Made by a program: the position numbers and the translations under genes. Positions 27,900 through 36,521 of a stretch of DNA of 64,000 bases are shown in pieces. The notes beneath the pieces are model-generated. The model had not been told where the DNA came from, did no database searches, and was given only the letters and a program-made list of their open reading frames with translations. Positions within the stretch are counted from its first letter, which is position 1. Every line of letters starts with the position of its first letter. This stretch comes from JAKFEW01 sp036675505 (GTDB lineage: Bacteria; Cyanobacteriota; Sericytochromatia; S15B-MN24; JAQBPE01): positions 5,224-69,223 of the forward strand of contig JAKFEW010000049.1 of assembly GCA_036675505.1 (NCBI GenBank). The letters run 5' to 3'.

Positions 27900-29387
27900 T
27901 CACCGCCCTGCACCCCTCCCGCCCATCCCTGGGCTCCGGGGCATCAGCCCCTCCGTGGGCAAGCCGGGCACGTCTCCCCCGGGTGGGTTCGTGGGGGAGC
28001 TGGAAAGAAGGGAAGGGTTCGGGGGGCTGGACGACGGGACAGCGGGCCGGCGGCCGGGGGCCTCGCGGAGCGATGCCTCCCAGAACCCAGCCCCATGCCC
28101 GCGCTCCAGCGCCACCCCCGTGTCGCCATGATCATCCCGCTCCCGCACGTAGCCGGCCCAGGCCTCCGGCGCGCAGCCGCCGGCGTCGCCGTAACCCTCC
28201 ATGTACCAGTCGAACAGGCTCAGCGTGAGCGCCCCGCCCTCGTGCCGGCCGTCGAAATCCAGCAGGCCGATCGCCTGACAGGACGGTGCCAGCCGGTAGA
28301 GCACGATCCGCTGGCGCCCGGGCGCGCAGTCGGCCGTGAGGCGCCAGTTCCAGGCCGCGAGGCCGCGCGCGTCCGCGCGCAGGTAGCGCTCCTGGATCGC
28401 CATGAGCGCGTCGGCCGCGAGCGCCAGCGGGTGGCGATCGGTGGTGCCGTCGGGCCGCGGCGGGCGCGCGTAGGGCGCGACCTCCAGCGAGATGATCAGC
28501 GTCGCGCCCGCGTCGATGGCCAGGTGGAAAGGCTCGCTCGCGCCGATCGCCCCGTCCAGGTACCGCCGCGCCGGCCAGCTCGGGTTGTCCGCCGGCAGGG
28601 CGACCGCCGGGAACGCGCCCGGGATGGCCGCGCTGGCGACGAACGCGTCGACGACGGCGGGGCCCGTGAGCGCGCCGTGGCCGAGCGCGCGGACCGGGTG
28701 GTGGTGGCGGAACAGGCGCTCGGTCAGGTCCGGCGTGCCCAGCGCGAAGGGCGTGGCCTGGTGGCTCTGCATATCGGTCGCGAGCACGATCAACTCCGGC
28801 GGCCGCAGGCCCGCCGCGTGCGCGGCCGCCCAGGTGTCGACCAGCGCGTGGCCAGCTGCTTCGGCGTCGTCGCCCCGGTGCCCGAGGGCGCGCGCGATCG
28901 ACCCCACGAGCAACCCGCGCAGCCGGTCGGCGCGGAACAGGCCGGCCTGCATGGCGGCCCACTCGGCGCCCAGGTGCGGCAGGTGGCCGAGCATCTCGCC
29001 CGCGAGGCCCATGCTCGCGCCGGCCTTGCCGGCGATGAAGCCGAGCAGATGGGGCTTGTCGACCAGCAGCCGCGCGCCGGCGTCAGGCTGGCTCAGCGCT
29101 CGCCAGATGCGGCCGGGCCGGGTGACGGGCCAGGCGCGGGGGGCGGCCGGCGGCGCCAGCGCGTCCAGCACGACGCCAAGCGCGTTGAGCGCCCCCGACG
29201 ACGTGCCGATCAGCAAGTCGGGGCGCACGCCATGCTCGGCGAGGGCCTCGAGGGCGCCGGCCTGGTAGGCGCCCGCCGCTCCGCCCGGCGCGAGCACGAA
29301 GGCCACGCGGGCGTCGCCGTGGTGTTCCGCGCGGTGGGCGGCGACGATCGCCGCGAGCTGCTTGATGGGGACGTATCCGCCGGACAT
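27900..29387 (-). CDS. Patatin-like phospholipase
   Basis: This 495-residue protein carries a patatin domain: the oxyanion-hole Gly loop APGGAAGAYQAGAL (residues 33-46), the nucleophile elbow GTSSG with Ser63, and the catalytic Asp in YLDGAIGASEP. Patatins hydrolyse acyl lipids. No signal peptide is present, so it acts in the cytosol or at the inner membrane. ATG 29387 is preferred because GCAGGAGG lies upstream. Its C-terminal 130 residues are less conserved and end in a Pro/Ser-rich tail. Confidence 0.87.
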   Translation of the reverse strand: MSGGYVPIKQLAAIVAAHRAEHHGDARVAFVLAPGGAAGAYQAGALEALAEHGVRPDLLIGTSSGALNALGVVLDALAPPAAPRAWPVTRPGRIWRALSQPDAGARLLVDKPHLLGFIAGKAGASMGLAGEMLGHLPHLGAEWAAMQAGLFRADRLRGLLVGSIARALGHRGDDAEAAGHALVDTWAAAHAAGLRPPELIVLATDMQSHQATPFALGTPDLTERLFRHHHPVRALGHGALTGPAVVDAFVASAAIPGAFPAVALPADNPSWPARRYLDGAIGASEPFHLAIDAGATLIISLEVAPYARPPRPDGTTDRHPLALAADALMAIQERYLRADARGLAAWNWRLTADCAPGRQRIVLYRLAPSCQAIGLLDFDGRHEGGALTLSLFDWYMEGYGDAGGCAPEAWAGYVRERDDHGDTGVALERGHGAGFWEASLREAPGRRPAVPSSSPPNPSLLSSSPTNPPGGDVPGLPTEGLMPRSPGMGGRGAGR

Positions 29388-29413
29388 GGGAGCCTCCTGC
29401 GCCGTTCGGCGCA

Positions 29414-29896
29414 TCACGTGACGCTGGTGCCGGGCCGTGGCCCACCGACCCGATGGCGCTCCGCATCCAGCAGCACCGCCCGCTCGCGCCCATGGACGAC
29501 CATCGCCGCCACGACCGCGTCCTCCTCGTGCAGGTGGATGCGGTAGCCGAGGACGTCGACGGCGTCGTCGGGCACGAGCCGCAAGGCCCGCGGCGTGAAC
29601 GGCTGGACCGGCCCGAGCAGGATGCGCACCCGCTCATGGTCGGTCACGAGCCAGAAGTAAGCGCCCCAGCGCTCGTGGTGAGCCGGCAGGAACGGGTTGG
29701 GCGGCTGCATCACGCCGCGCAGGACGACCGGCACGGCGTGATGCAGGCGCGCGTCATAGGTCCGGGCGGCCGCCGCGCCTTCGCCCCACTGGGCCTCCGG
29801 GCCGTTGCGCTCATAGGCTTCGCCGTTCGGCCCGTAGTTCAGAATGGGGGCGACGGGGGCGATCGCCCGGCTCGCTGCGGTGATGCGGGCATCCAT
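29414..29896 (-). CDS. Uncharacterised 160-residue protein upstream of the patatin gene
   Basis: The start ATG 29896 has a strong GAGGAGG site. The sequence mixes short strands and helices with many Arg, His and acidic residues (RTYDARLHHAVPVVLRG, then VVHGRERAVLLDAERHR). There is no signal peptide, membrane segment or clear motif. It lies 26 bases before the patatin gene and is probably co-transcribed. No family is recognised. A soluble accessory to the patatin is possible from position only. Confidence 0.6.
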   Translation of the reverse strand: MDARITAASRAIAPVAPILNYGPNGEAYERNGPEAQWGEGAAAARTYDARLHHAVPVVLRGVMQPPNPFLPAHHERWGAYFWLVTDHERVRILLGPVQPFTPRALRLVPDDAVDVLGYRIHLHEEDAVVAAMVVHGRERAVLLDAERHRVGGPRPGTSVT

Positions 29897-30027
29897 GGGT
29901 CCTCCTCGCGGCGGGCCAGGCCCGCGCCGACTTCAGCTTAGGACGGCGCGGCGGCCCTGCCATCCGGGTTCCGCGCGGATATGCTCCGGCTGGCGACCGA
30001 ACCTCCTCGGGGCGCGGGGGCGGTGCT

Positions 30028-31509
30028 ATGGTGGGAAAGGACCCACCCGGGTCCGACGGGGGCACGCGCATGGCGGTGAGGCTCGAACACCGGCTCGAAG
30101 ACCCGATAGGCCTCTCGCCGTCCCACCCCGGCGAGCGCCTCGCCCTGCTCAGCCGGGCGCGCTGGGTCTTCGCGCTGGGCGTCTTCGCGTACGCGGCGGT
30201 GGTGCTCTTCGCCCTGCACGACAGCGCGACCGCGCGCGCGCTGCCGGCACCGGTGTTCTTGCTGGCCTTGCCGCTCGTGGTGGTGGCTCAGAACCTCTTC
30301 GTCCAGGTCACGGCCCACCGCGTCGGCTGGCGGCGCTGGGCGATCGCCGCGAGCATCGTGGGCGACCTGGCGACGGCCACGATCGGGCTCCATGGCACCG
30401 GCGGCGTGGCGAGCTGGCTGTGGGCGCTGTACCCGCTCATCACGCTCGAGGCCGCGTTCCTCACGCGAAGCCCGCAGGCGACCGGCGCGACGGCCCTGGC
30501 CGGCGTCGCCGGCTATGCGCTCGTCCAGGTGCTGGAGCGGCTCACCTGGCTCCCCGCCGTCGCGACCACGTACACCATTCAGGAGCAGGCCCGGCCGCTC
30601 GCCTACGCCCTCGCGAAGACCGGCTGGGTCGCCCTCGTGAACACCGCCGCGGCCACCGCGAGCACGTGGGCGCTCAGCTCGTTGGACCGGGCGCGGCTGG
30701 CGCTCGAGGCCGCCTACGAGCGGCTTGCGCGGCAATACGACGAGCTGCGCGAGCTCGATCGCCTCAAGAGCAACTTCCTGTCGGTGGTCGCCCACGAGCT
30801 GCGCACGCCGCTCACGATCGCGAGCGGCTACGCCGAGCTCGCCGAGGACGATCCGGGGCTGACCGACGAGGGCCGCGCCCACCTGGCGGCGACGACCGCC
30901 GCCATCACGGGCCTCGCCGGCAACGTCGACCTGATGATCGCCTACGTCGAGGTGGCCGACCAGAGCCGGCCCCTGCGACGCGAGCCCGTCCTGGCCGGCG
31001 AGGTGCTCGAGCAGGTCTTCGAGTCCCAGGAGGCGGCCTGCCGCGAGGCCGGCCTCGTGCTCATGTACGACGAGCCGACCGATGATCTGCGCCTGCACGG
31101 GGATGGGTCGCGCCTCGCGGGCGCCCTGGGCGAGCTCGTCGAGAACGCCCGCCGCGCCACGCCGCCGGGCGGCACGATCGGCCTCGGCGTGCGCGCGGCC
31201 GCAGGCCAGGTCACCTTCGAGGTCTGGGACACCGGTCCCGGCATCCCGCCCCGGATCCGCGAAAGGCTCGGCGAGGCCTTCCTGCAGCCCGACGAGGTGT
31301 TGACCCAACACACGCCGGGCCTCGGCCTGGGGCTCGCCTACGCGTGCCTCGTGGCCGGGCGACACGGCGGCAAGCTCGCGATCGCCGATCGGCCCGGCGG
31401 CGGCGCCTCGGTTCGCCTCAGCGTTCCGGCGAGCGCCGCCGTCGAGCCCATCCCGGCGCCCAACGCGGGCTCAGGCGCCGGCGATCGCGTCGTCGCCCGA
31501 CCGGGATAG
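30028..31509 (+). CDS. Six-helix membrane histidine kinase
   Basis: This 493-residue protein has six hydrophobic segments in the first 220 residues with almost no extracytoplasmic loops. HisKA with the phospho-acceptor in SVVAHELRTPLT and an HATPase domain with N, G1 (DTGPGIPP) and G2 (GLGLGLAY) boxes follow. Such 5-6TM sensors detect membrane-associated or intramembrane signals. The start is uncertain: ATG 30028 or ATG 30070, neither with a good ribosome site. No response regulator is adjacent. Its last 39 bases overlap the end of the convergent KGG-protein gene. Confidence 0.85.
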   Translation: MVGKDPPGSDGGTRMAVRLEHRLEDPIGLSPSHPGERLALLSRARWVFALGVFAYAAVVLFALHDSATARALPAPVFLLALPLVVVAQNLFVQVTAHRVGWRRWAIAASIVGDLATATIGLHGTGGVASWLWALYPLITLEAAFLTRSPQATGATALAGVAGYALVQVLERLTWLPAVATTYTIQEQARPLAYALAKTGWVALVNTAAATASTWALSSLDRARLALEAAYERLARQYDELRELDRLKSNFLSVVAHELRTPLTIASGYAELAEDDPGLTDEGRAHLAATTAAITGLAGNVDLMIAYVEVADQSRPLRREPVLAGEVLEQVFESQEAACREAGLVLMYDEPTDDLRLHGDGSRLAGALGELVENARRATPPGGTIGLGVRAAAGQVTFEVWDTGPGIPPRIRERLGEAFLQPDEVLTQHTPGLGLGLAYACLVAGRHGGKLAIADRPGGGASVRLSVPASAAVEPIPAPNAGSGAGDRVVARPG

Positions 31510-31770
31510 CCCGCCCTTGCGACCGATTTCCGCGTAGTAGTCGGCGCCATGGCTGGCCTTCACCGCTTCGCCACCCATGTGCCCGATCGTCGAGTAGAAG
31601 TCGGCGCCATGGCGCTTGCGCGTCGATTGGCCGCCCTTCTTGCCGATCTCGCGGTAGTACTCGGGGCCGCGCGCCGCGCGCAGGGCCTCGCCGCCACGCC
31701 GACCGGCCTCCACGACGCGGGGATCGCCCTTCGCGGGGCCGGGCTTCTTGCGGGGAGTCTTGCTGACCAT
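31471..31770 (-). CDS. KGG-repeat stress protein (YciG/con-10 type)
   Basis: This 99-residue, very basic, intrinsically disordered protein has four spaced repeats of the KGG/RGG type: VVEAGRRGGEA, REIGKKGGQST, STIGHMGGEAV and AEIGRKGGLS, about 21-23 residues apart. YciG-like proteins are induced by general stress or in stationary phase. GGAGGTG lies just upstream of ATG 31770. Its 3' end overlaps the kinase gene on the other strand by 39 bases. Confidence 0.85.
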   Translation of the reverse strand: MVSKTPRKKPGPAKGDPRVVEAGRRGGEALRAARGPEYYREIGKKGGQSTRKRHGADFYSTIGHMGGEAVKASHGADYYAEIGRKGGLSRSGDDAIAGA

Positions 31771-31806
31771 GGAACACCTCCTCTATGGCCATCCGGTAAC
31801 CAGACG

Positions 31807-31836
31807 AGCATATGGTATTAGTGCTTGACACTCAAG
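31807..31836 (-). promoter_or_regulatory. Sigma70-like promoter with dyad for the KGG gene
   Basis: On the minus strand, TTGAGT (31835-31830), a 17-base spacer and TATGCT (31812-31807) form a good sigma70-type promoter in an AT-rich gap, 36 bases upstream of the KGG start. The -35 overlaps a dyad CTTGA-CAC-TCAAG (31824-31836), a possible operator. This is one of the few conventional promoters visible in the window. Confidence 0.55.
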
Positions 31837-31860
31837 TTAAGTATTGCTAATGGGTGCGAC

Positions 31861-32082
31861 TCAGCTCGGGACCCGGTCGCAGGACTCGAAGCCGATGCGC
31901 TTGTGGCTGCCATCGCAGAAGGGCTTCATGGCCGACGCGCCGCAGCGGCAGAGCGCGATCGGCCGCTTCTCGGGCAGCGGAAAGGGCTGGCGATCGACGT
32001 CGACCACCTCGATCTCGACGTCATCGTCGACCTCGATCACGTAGGGGCCGTCGAGACGCGTCCTGATGCGGATTTTAGGCAT
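31861..32082 (-). CDS. CDGSH iron-sulfur protein
   Basis: This 73-residue protein ends in the CDGSH motif CRCGASAMKPFCDGSH, with cluster ligands Cys45, Cys47, Cys56 and His60. It binds a labile redox-active [2Fe-2S] cluster. ATG 32082 has GGGAG upstream; longer in-frame starts run into the moeA promoter. It is divergent from moeA across 163 bases. Its role in electron or cluster transfer is inferred from the family. Confidence 0.9.
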   Translation of the reverse strand: MPKIRIRTRLDGPYVIEVDDDVEIEVVDVDRQPFPLPEKRPIALCRCGASAMKPFCDGSHKRIGFESCDRVPS

Positions 32083-32245
32083 GGTGACTCCCTTTGGGCA
32101 TTTACACATCCGATTGAAACACGGATCACCCCGATCCTCGTGGTGGTATCCGGACACCCACATCCGTATTCCACCCGCATCCGGGCAGACGGGCCGCGCC
32201 GTACGATGGAAGACACGGCGTCGCCGCGCATATGGAGGTCCCCCC

Positions 32246-33517
32246 ATGGTCACGGTCGAAGAAGCCCGGCACCTGATCGCCACCCACGTCTCGCCGGTCG
32301 CGGTCGAGACCACGCCGATCCTCGCGGCGCTGGGCCGCGTCGTCGCCTCGCCGGTGGTCGCGCCGATCGCGCTGCCGCCTTTCGACAACAGCGCGATGGA
32401 CGGGTTCGCCGTCCGCGCGGCCGACCTCGTCGGGGCCGCCGGGATGGCGGTGATCCTGCCGGTGGCGGGCACCGTCGCGGCCGGCTCACGCCTCGTTCCA
32501 CCGCTGCCGCCCGGCCGGGCGATGCGCATCATGACCGGCGCGCCGTTGCCGGCCGGGGCCGACGCGGTCGTGCCCTGGGAGGAAGCCTCCGAGGCCGACG
32601 GCCAGGTGTCGTTGCCGACCCGCGTCCAGGCCGGCGCGCACGTGCGACGGGCCGGCGAGGACGTCGCCCGCGGCGCTCGCGTGCTCGAGGCCGGTCAGCC
32701 GCTCAACGCGTCGCGCATCGCCCTGCTCGCGGCCCTCGGTCGCGCGACCGCGATCGTCTACGCGCCGTTGCGCGTCGCGATCGTCTCTACCGGCGACGAG
32801 CTCGCCGAGCCGGGCACGCCGCTCGCGGCGGGTCAGATTTACGACAGCAACGCCTACGCGCTGATGGCGGCGGTCGCCGAGGCGGGCGGACAGCCGCTGC
32901 GCGTGAAGGCGGCCAGCGACGATCCCGACGAGATCAAGCGCGCGCTCGCGCGCGCGCTCTGCTGCGACGTGGTGATCACGACGGGCGGGGTGAGCAAGGG
33001 CGACTTCGACCACGTCGGCGAGACGCTCGCCTCGCTCGGGCGCGTGCACTTCAAGGAGGTCGCCCAGCAGCCCGGCAAGCCGTTCACCTTCGCCACGATC
33101 CGCGGGAAGCCGGTCTTCGGGCTGCCAGGGAACCCGGTCGCGGCCGCCGTGTGCTTCGAGGTATACATCCGGCCCGCGTTGCGGCGCATGATGGGGCATA
33201 CCTCGCAGGAGCGGCCGCGCGTGCTCGCGATCGCCGCCGAGCCCTACGAGAAGCGCATGGGGCGCCAGGTGTTCCTGCGCGCGAAGATCGCCAAGTCCGG
33301 CCCGGTCTACCATGCGCGCCTGGCCGGGCCCCAGGGCTCCGCGATGATGGGCGCGATGGCCGCCGCCAACGGGCTCGTGGTCGTGCCGGCCGACAGCCGG
33401 GGCTTCCGGCCGGGCGACCTCGTCGAGACGATCTTGCTCGAGCCGCCCGAGCTGTGCGGCATGGCCTGCCTGGCGATCGGCGCGCCGAGCGACGCGATCT
33501 CAGCGTCGGTGGGCTAG
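32246..33517 (+). CDS. moeA: Molybdopterin molybdotransferase MoeA
   Basis: This 423-residue protein inserts molybdate into adenylylated molybdopterin. Signatures are LPPFDNSAMDGFAVRA near residue 45, PLPAGADAVVPWE, the MoCF domain with IVSTGDELAEPG, SNAYAL, TTGGVSKGDFD and the final GLPGNPVAA. GGAGG precedes ATG 32246. It lies three bases from moaA, so both are co-transcribed and support NarG. The other moa genes are not in the window. Confidence 0.96.
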   Translation: MVTVEEARHLIATHVSPVAVETTPILAALGRVVASPVVAPIALPPFDNSAMDGFAVRAADLVGAAGMAVILPVAGTVAAGSRLVPPLPPGRAMRIMTGAPLPAGADAVVPWEEASEADGQVSLPTRVQAGAHVRRAGEDVARGARVLEAGQPLNASRIALLAALGRATAIVYAPLRVAIVSTGDELAEPGTPLAAGQIYDSNAYALMAAVAEAGGQPLRVKAASDDPDEIKRALARALCCDVVITTGGVSKGDFDHVGETLASLGRVHFKEVAQQPGKPFTFATIRGKPVFGLPGNPVAAAVCFEVYIRPALRRMMGHTSQERPRVLAIAAEPYEKRMGRQVFLRAKIAKSGPVYHARLAGPQGSAMMGAMAAANGLVVVPADSRGFRPGDLVETILLEPPELCGMACLAIGAPSDAISASVG

Positions 33518-33520
33518 GCC

Positions 33521-34507
33521 ATGCGGCTGATCGACGAACACGCGCGCGCCGTGACCTATTTGCGGCTATCCGTCACGGATCGCTGCAACCTGCGCTGCCA
33601 GTACTGCATGCCCGCCGAAGGGCTGCGCTGGATGCCCGACGCCGCGCTGATGCAAGACGACGAGATCGTCAGGCTCGTCGAGACGGTCTTCCTGCCGCTC
33701 GGCGTGAGCCGGATCCGCCTCACCGGCGGCGAGCCCACCGTCCGCCGCGGCCTGCCCGCGCTGATCGGCCGGATTGCCGAGCTGCCCGGCATCGAGGACG
33801 TCTCGCTCAGCACGAACGGCGTGCTGTTCGCCCCCCACGCCGACGCCTTCGCCGCCGCGGGCCTCGACCGCATCAACGTGAGCCTCGACTCCCTCCGCCC
33901 GGACCGCTTCGCGGCGATCACGCGTGGCGGCAAGCTCGAACGCGTGCTCGCGGCGCTCGATGCCGCGCTGCGCGTCGGGCTCGCGGCCGTGAAGGTGAAC
34001 GTGGTGATCATCCCCGGCACGAACGACGACGAGGTCCTCGATTTCGCGGCGCTGACGCGCGATCGCCCGCTGCACGTGCGCTTCATCGAGATGATGCAGG
34101 TGGGGAACCGCGAATACTTCAACGCCAAGGGCTACCTGGCCGCCGCGGACCTCGAGGCCGAGGTGCGCGCGACGTTCGGCCTCGAGCCGGCCGACGGCGC
34201 GGTGATGGGCAACGGTCCCGCCGTCGTGATGCGCATCCCGGGTGGCGCGGGCACGGTGGGCTTCATCTCGCCGATGAGCCGGACCTTCTGCCACACCTGC
34301 AACCGCACGCGCCTCACGGCCGACGGCCAGCTCAAGGCCTGCCTGATGCGGCCGCAGGAGGTCGACCTGCTCGGCGCCCTGCGCCGCGGCGAGCCGGCGG
34401 AGCGGCTCCAGGAGATGGTCCTGCACTCGCTCGGCGCGAAACCGCTCCACCATGAGTGGGGCGCGGATCAGCCGATCACGCGGACGATGTCCCAGATCGG
34501 CGGCTGA
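33521..34507 (+). CDS. moaA: GTP 3',8-cyclase MoaA (radical SAM)
   Basis: This 328-residue protein converts GTP into the cyclic precursor of molybdopterin. The N-terminal radical SAM cluster is Cys22, Cys26 and Cys29 (CNLRCQYC). The C-terminal cluster ligands are in FCHTCNRTRLTADGQLKAC. The essential C-terminal Gly-Gly (SQIGG) is present. It starts three bases after moeA. All catalytic elements are intact. Confidence 0.97.
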   Translation: MRLIDEHARAVTYLRLSVTDRCNLRCQYCMPAEGLRWMPDAALMQDDEIVRLVETVFLPLGVSRIRLTGGEPTVRRGLPALIGRIAELPGIEDVSLSTNGVLFAPHADAFAAAGLDRINVSLDSLRPDRFAAITRGGKLERVLAALDAALRVGLAAVKVNVVIIPGTNDDEVLDFAALTRDRPLHVRFIEMMQVGNREYFNAKGYLAAADLEAEVRATFGLEPADGAVMGNGPAVVMRIPGGAGTVGFISPMSRTFCHTCNRTRLTADGQLKACLMRPQEVDLLGALRRGEPAERLQEMVLHSLGAKPLHHEWGADQPITRTMSQIGG

Positions 34508-34534
34508 GCGCCGTCGCCCGGGCCACGGTCGCCC

Positions 34535-35947
34535 TCACTTGGGGGCTCGCGGCACCGTCGTGACGTCGCGCAGCGCGAGCTGGGCCTGGCGGATGTAGTC
34601 GATCGACTGGCCGAGGATTCGCAGGGCTTCCTCAGGGGCGTGGAAACCTGTCGAGTTCTCGGCCTCGACGAAGTCCACGTAGAACTGGCCACGCCGTTGG
34701 AGCTCGTGCACGTTGGCGAGCTGGGCGTCGGTCACGCCCCTGGCCCGGGCCTGCTCGACCTCCTTCACGAGGTCCATGAGCGCGTTCAGCGCGTGGTCGC
34801 GCATCAGGTAGGTGCGCTCCTGCAACGACTCGACGCGCGCCTTGAGCTCCTCTTCCGGCCACTTGTGGCAGGTCTGGCAGGCGCGGTTGATGTTCAGCAT
34901 CGGGCTGCGCACGTGGTGGTCCGAGACCTTCTGGGCGCCCTCGCGCTTATAGGGCATATGGCAGTCCGCGCAGGTCACGCCCGAGCGGGCATGCACGCCC
35001 TGGCTGTACATCTCGAACTCGGGGTGCTGGGCTTTCAGCACCTTGGCCCCGGTCCTGGCGTGCACCCAGTCCTTGTGCCCGTTCTCGGCGTACACGGCGT
35101 AGATCTGCTCGACCTTGAGGCCCTTGTCCCACGGGTAGGTCAGCCGCTTTTCCTTGCCCTTGAAGAAGTACTCGACGTGACACTGGCCACAGGTGAAGGT
35201 GCGCATCTCCTGGCGCGTCGCGTCGCGGTTCACGTCGAAGTCCTTCACCCCTTGCGCCGCCTTGGCCGCCTTGATGCCCTCGATGAACGCCGGCCGCGTC
35301 ACGCGCAGCGCCATCGACTTCGGTTCATGGCAATCGATGCACGAGACGGGGTGCTTCACGTGCTTCAGGGCCTCGGCGTAGGGCATCTGGTTGAGCTTCT
35401 CGAAGCCCTTCACCAGGTCGCCGCCGCCCGCCTGTTTGTACGGCACGTAGACCGAGGCGTGGCAGTGCAGGCACGTGCCGGGCTGCTTGGCGGCCTTTTG
35501 GCGCTCGGTGAACACCTGATCTTCCAGCATGAACGCGTGGCCGCGCTCCTCGCGGAAGTCCTTCGAGAAGGCGTAGCCCGCCCACATCACCGCGAGGCGC
35601 GGATCCTCCTTGAGCCGGGATTGGGCGACCACCTCGCGCGGGTCGGCCTGCGTCGGGGTGCGCGGCACGGCCTCGCTGCCGCCGTAGCGCGTGCGCTGCT
35701 GGTCGACCGTGCGCTTGTAGCCGTCGTATTGCGCGGGGAAGTTGCGGCCCCAGATCGCCGGGTCCACTGTGTCGTCGGTCAGCTCCACCACCTGCTGGTA
35801 CGGGGTCCGCGCCTCCTCCTTGTGCTCCATGATGCTCATGAGCAGCGCGACGACGCCCGCGGTCACGAGCGCGGTGGCCAGGGACGTGAGCACCAGCGGC
35901 ATCCAGCGGCGGCGTTCGGGACGGGGCGGTTCGGGGGTGTCGCTCAT
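34535..35947 (-). CDS. nrfA: Ammonia-forming cytochrome c nitrite reductase NrfA (CXXCH active-site type)
   Basis: This 470-residue pentaheme enzyme reduces nitrite to ammonium. Heme motifs are at Cys159-His163, Cys203-His207, Cys253-His257, Cys326-His330 and Cys357-His361. The first, catalytic heme is CLHCH, not the CXXCK of E. coli NrfA, so its proximal ligand would be His163. Signature CGQCHVEYFF and HPEFE (near 308) are present. An N-terminal helix (residues 16-40) is an anchor rather than a clear cleavable signal. nrfH lies 9 bases upstream, giving the nrfHA order. Confidence 0.95.
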   Translation of the reverse strand: MSDTPEPPRPERRRWMPLVLTSLATALVTAGVVALLMSIMEHKEEARTPYQQVVELTDDTVDPAIWGRNFPAQYDGYKRTVDQQRTRYGGSEAVPRTPTQADPREVVAQSRLKEDPRLAVMWAGYAFSKDFREERGHAFMLEDQVFTERQKAAKQPGTCLHCHASVYVPYKQAGGGDLVKGFEKLNQMPYAEALKHVKHPVSCIDCHEPKSMALRVTRPAFIEGIKAAKAAQGVKDFDVNRDATRQEMRTFTCGQCHVEYFFKGKEKRLTYPWDKGLKVEQIYAVYAENGHKDWVHARTGAKVLKAQHPEFEMYSQGVHARSGVTCADCHMPYKREGAQKVSDHHVRSPMLNINRACQTCHKWPEEELKARVESLQERTYLMRDHALNALMDLVKEVEQARARGVTDAQLANVHELQRRGQFYVDFVEAENSTGFHAPEEALRILGQSIDYIRQAQLALRDVTTVPRAPK

Positions 35948-35956
35948 GGCACGTCC

Positions 35957-36454
35957 TCAGAGACCGGCGGTGGTGCCGCCGGGCAGGGGGTGACCCACGC
36001 CGCCGTGGCAGCGCGTGCAAGACATTTCCTCGTTCTTGGGGTGGTCAGCGGCGGGCGCGGCATGGGGCCCCGCGATGGCGTCCACGATGCCCTGGTGGCA
36101 CTTGAGGCACGAGTGCTCGGCGATGGCCTTGTTGTGCGGCCGGATCTGGATCGGGTTCTTGTAGTCGCCGGTCGTGAACTTGAGCGAATGCCAGAAGCCG
36201 TTCTCGGCCTTCGTCGCGTACTTCGCCACGACGTTCTTGGGCGAGTGGCAGTCGTTGCACGTGGCCACCGCGCGGTGGCTCGATTTCACCCATGCATCGT
36301 AGTGGTCCTGCATGACGTGGCAGTTCGCGCAGGCGCGCGGGTCGTTGGTCAGGTACGAGGCGCCCTTGGCGTAGAAGAACGTGTAGCCGCCGACCCCCGC
36401 GGGGATTCCCACGAGGGCGGCGATCAGCAATCGAGCGGCGAGGTCGGATAGCAC
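35957..36454 (-). CDS. nrfH: Tetraheme quinol dehydrogenase NrfH (NapC/NirT family)
   Basis: This 165-residue membrane-anchored cytochrome has one N-terminal helix (about 8-27) and four hemes: CANCH at 42-46 followed by Met48 (the unusual heme-1 ligand), CNDCH at 66-70, CLKCH at 116-120 and CTRCH at 146-150. It takes electrons from menaquinol and hands them to NrfA. The start is probably GTG 36454, with AGG a few bases upstream inside an AT-rich dyad. Confidence 0.94.
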   Translation of the reverse strand: MLSDLAARLLIAALVGIPAGVGGYTFFYAKGASYLTNDPRACANCHVMQDHYDAWVKSSHRAVATCNDCHSPKNVVAKYATKAENGFWHSLKFTTGDYKNPIQIRPHNKAIAEHSCLKCHQGIVDAIAGPHAAPAADHPKNEEMSCTRCHGGVGHPLPGGTTAGL

Positions 36455-36461
36455 GGGGCCT

Positions 36462-36485
36462 ATAAAAACACAGAAGCGTTTTTAT
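36462..36485. promoter_or_regulatory. AT-rich 24-bp dyad just upstream of nrfH
   Basis: ATAAAAAC (36462-36469) and GTTTTTAT (36478-36485) form a perfect 8-bp inverted repeat with an 8-base centre. It ends 8 bases before the nrfH start, so it overlaps the ribosome-site region. It stands out in GC-rich DNA. It may be an operator for nrfHA (for the Rrf2 or Crp/Fnr regulator nearby), or a weak terminator for the Rrf2 gene. Confidence 0.5.
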
Positions 36486-36521
36486 GTAAACATGGCAAGC
36501 GCGGCATGCCGCGGTCCCCGT

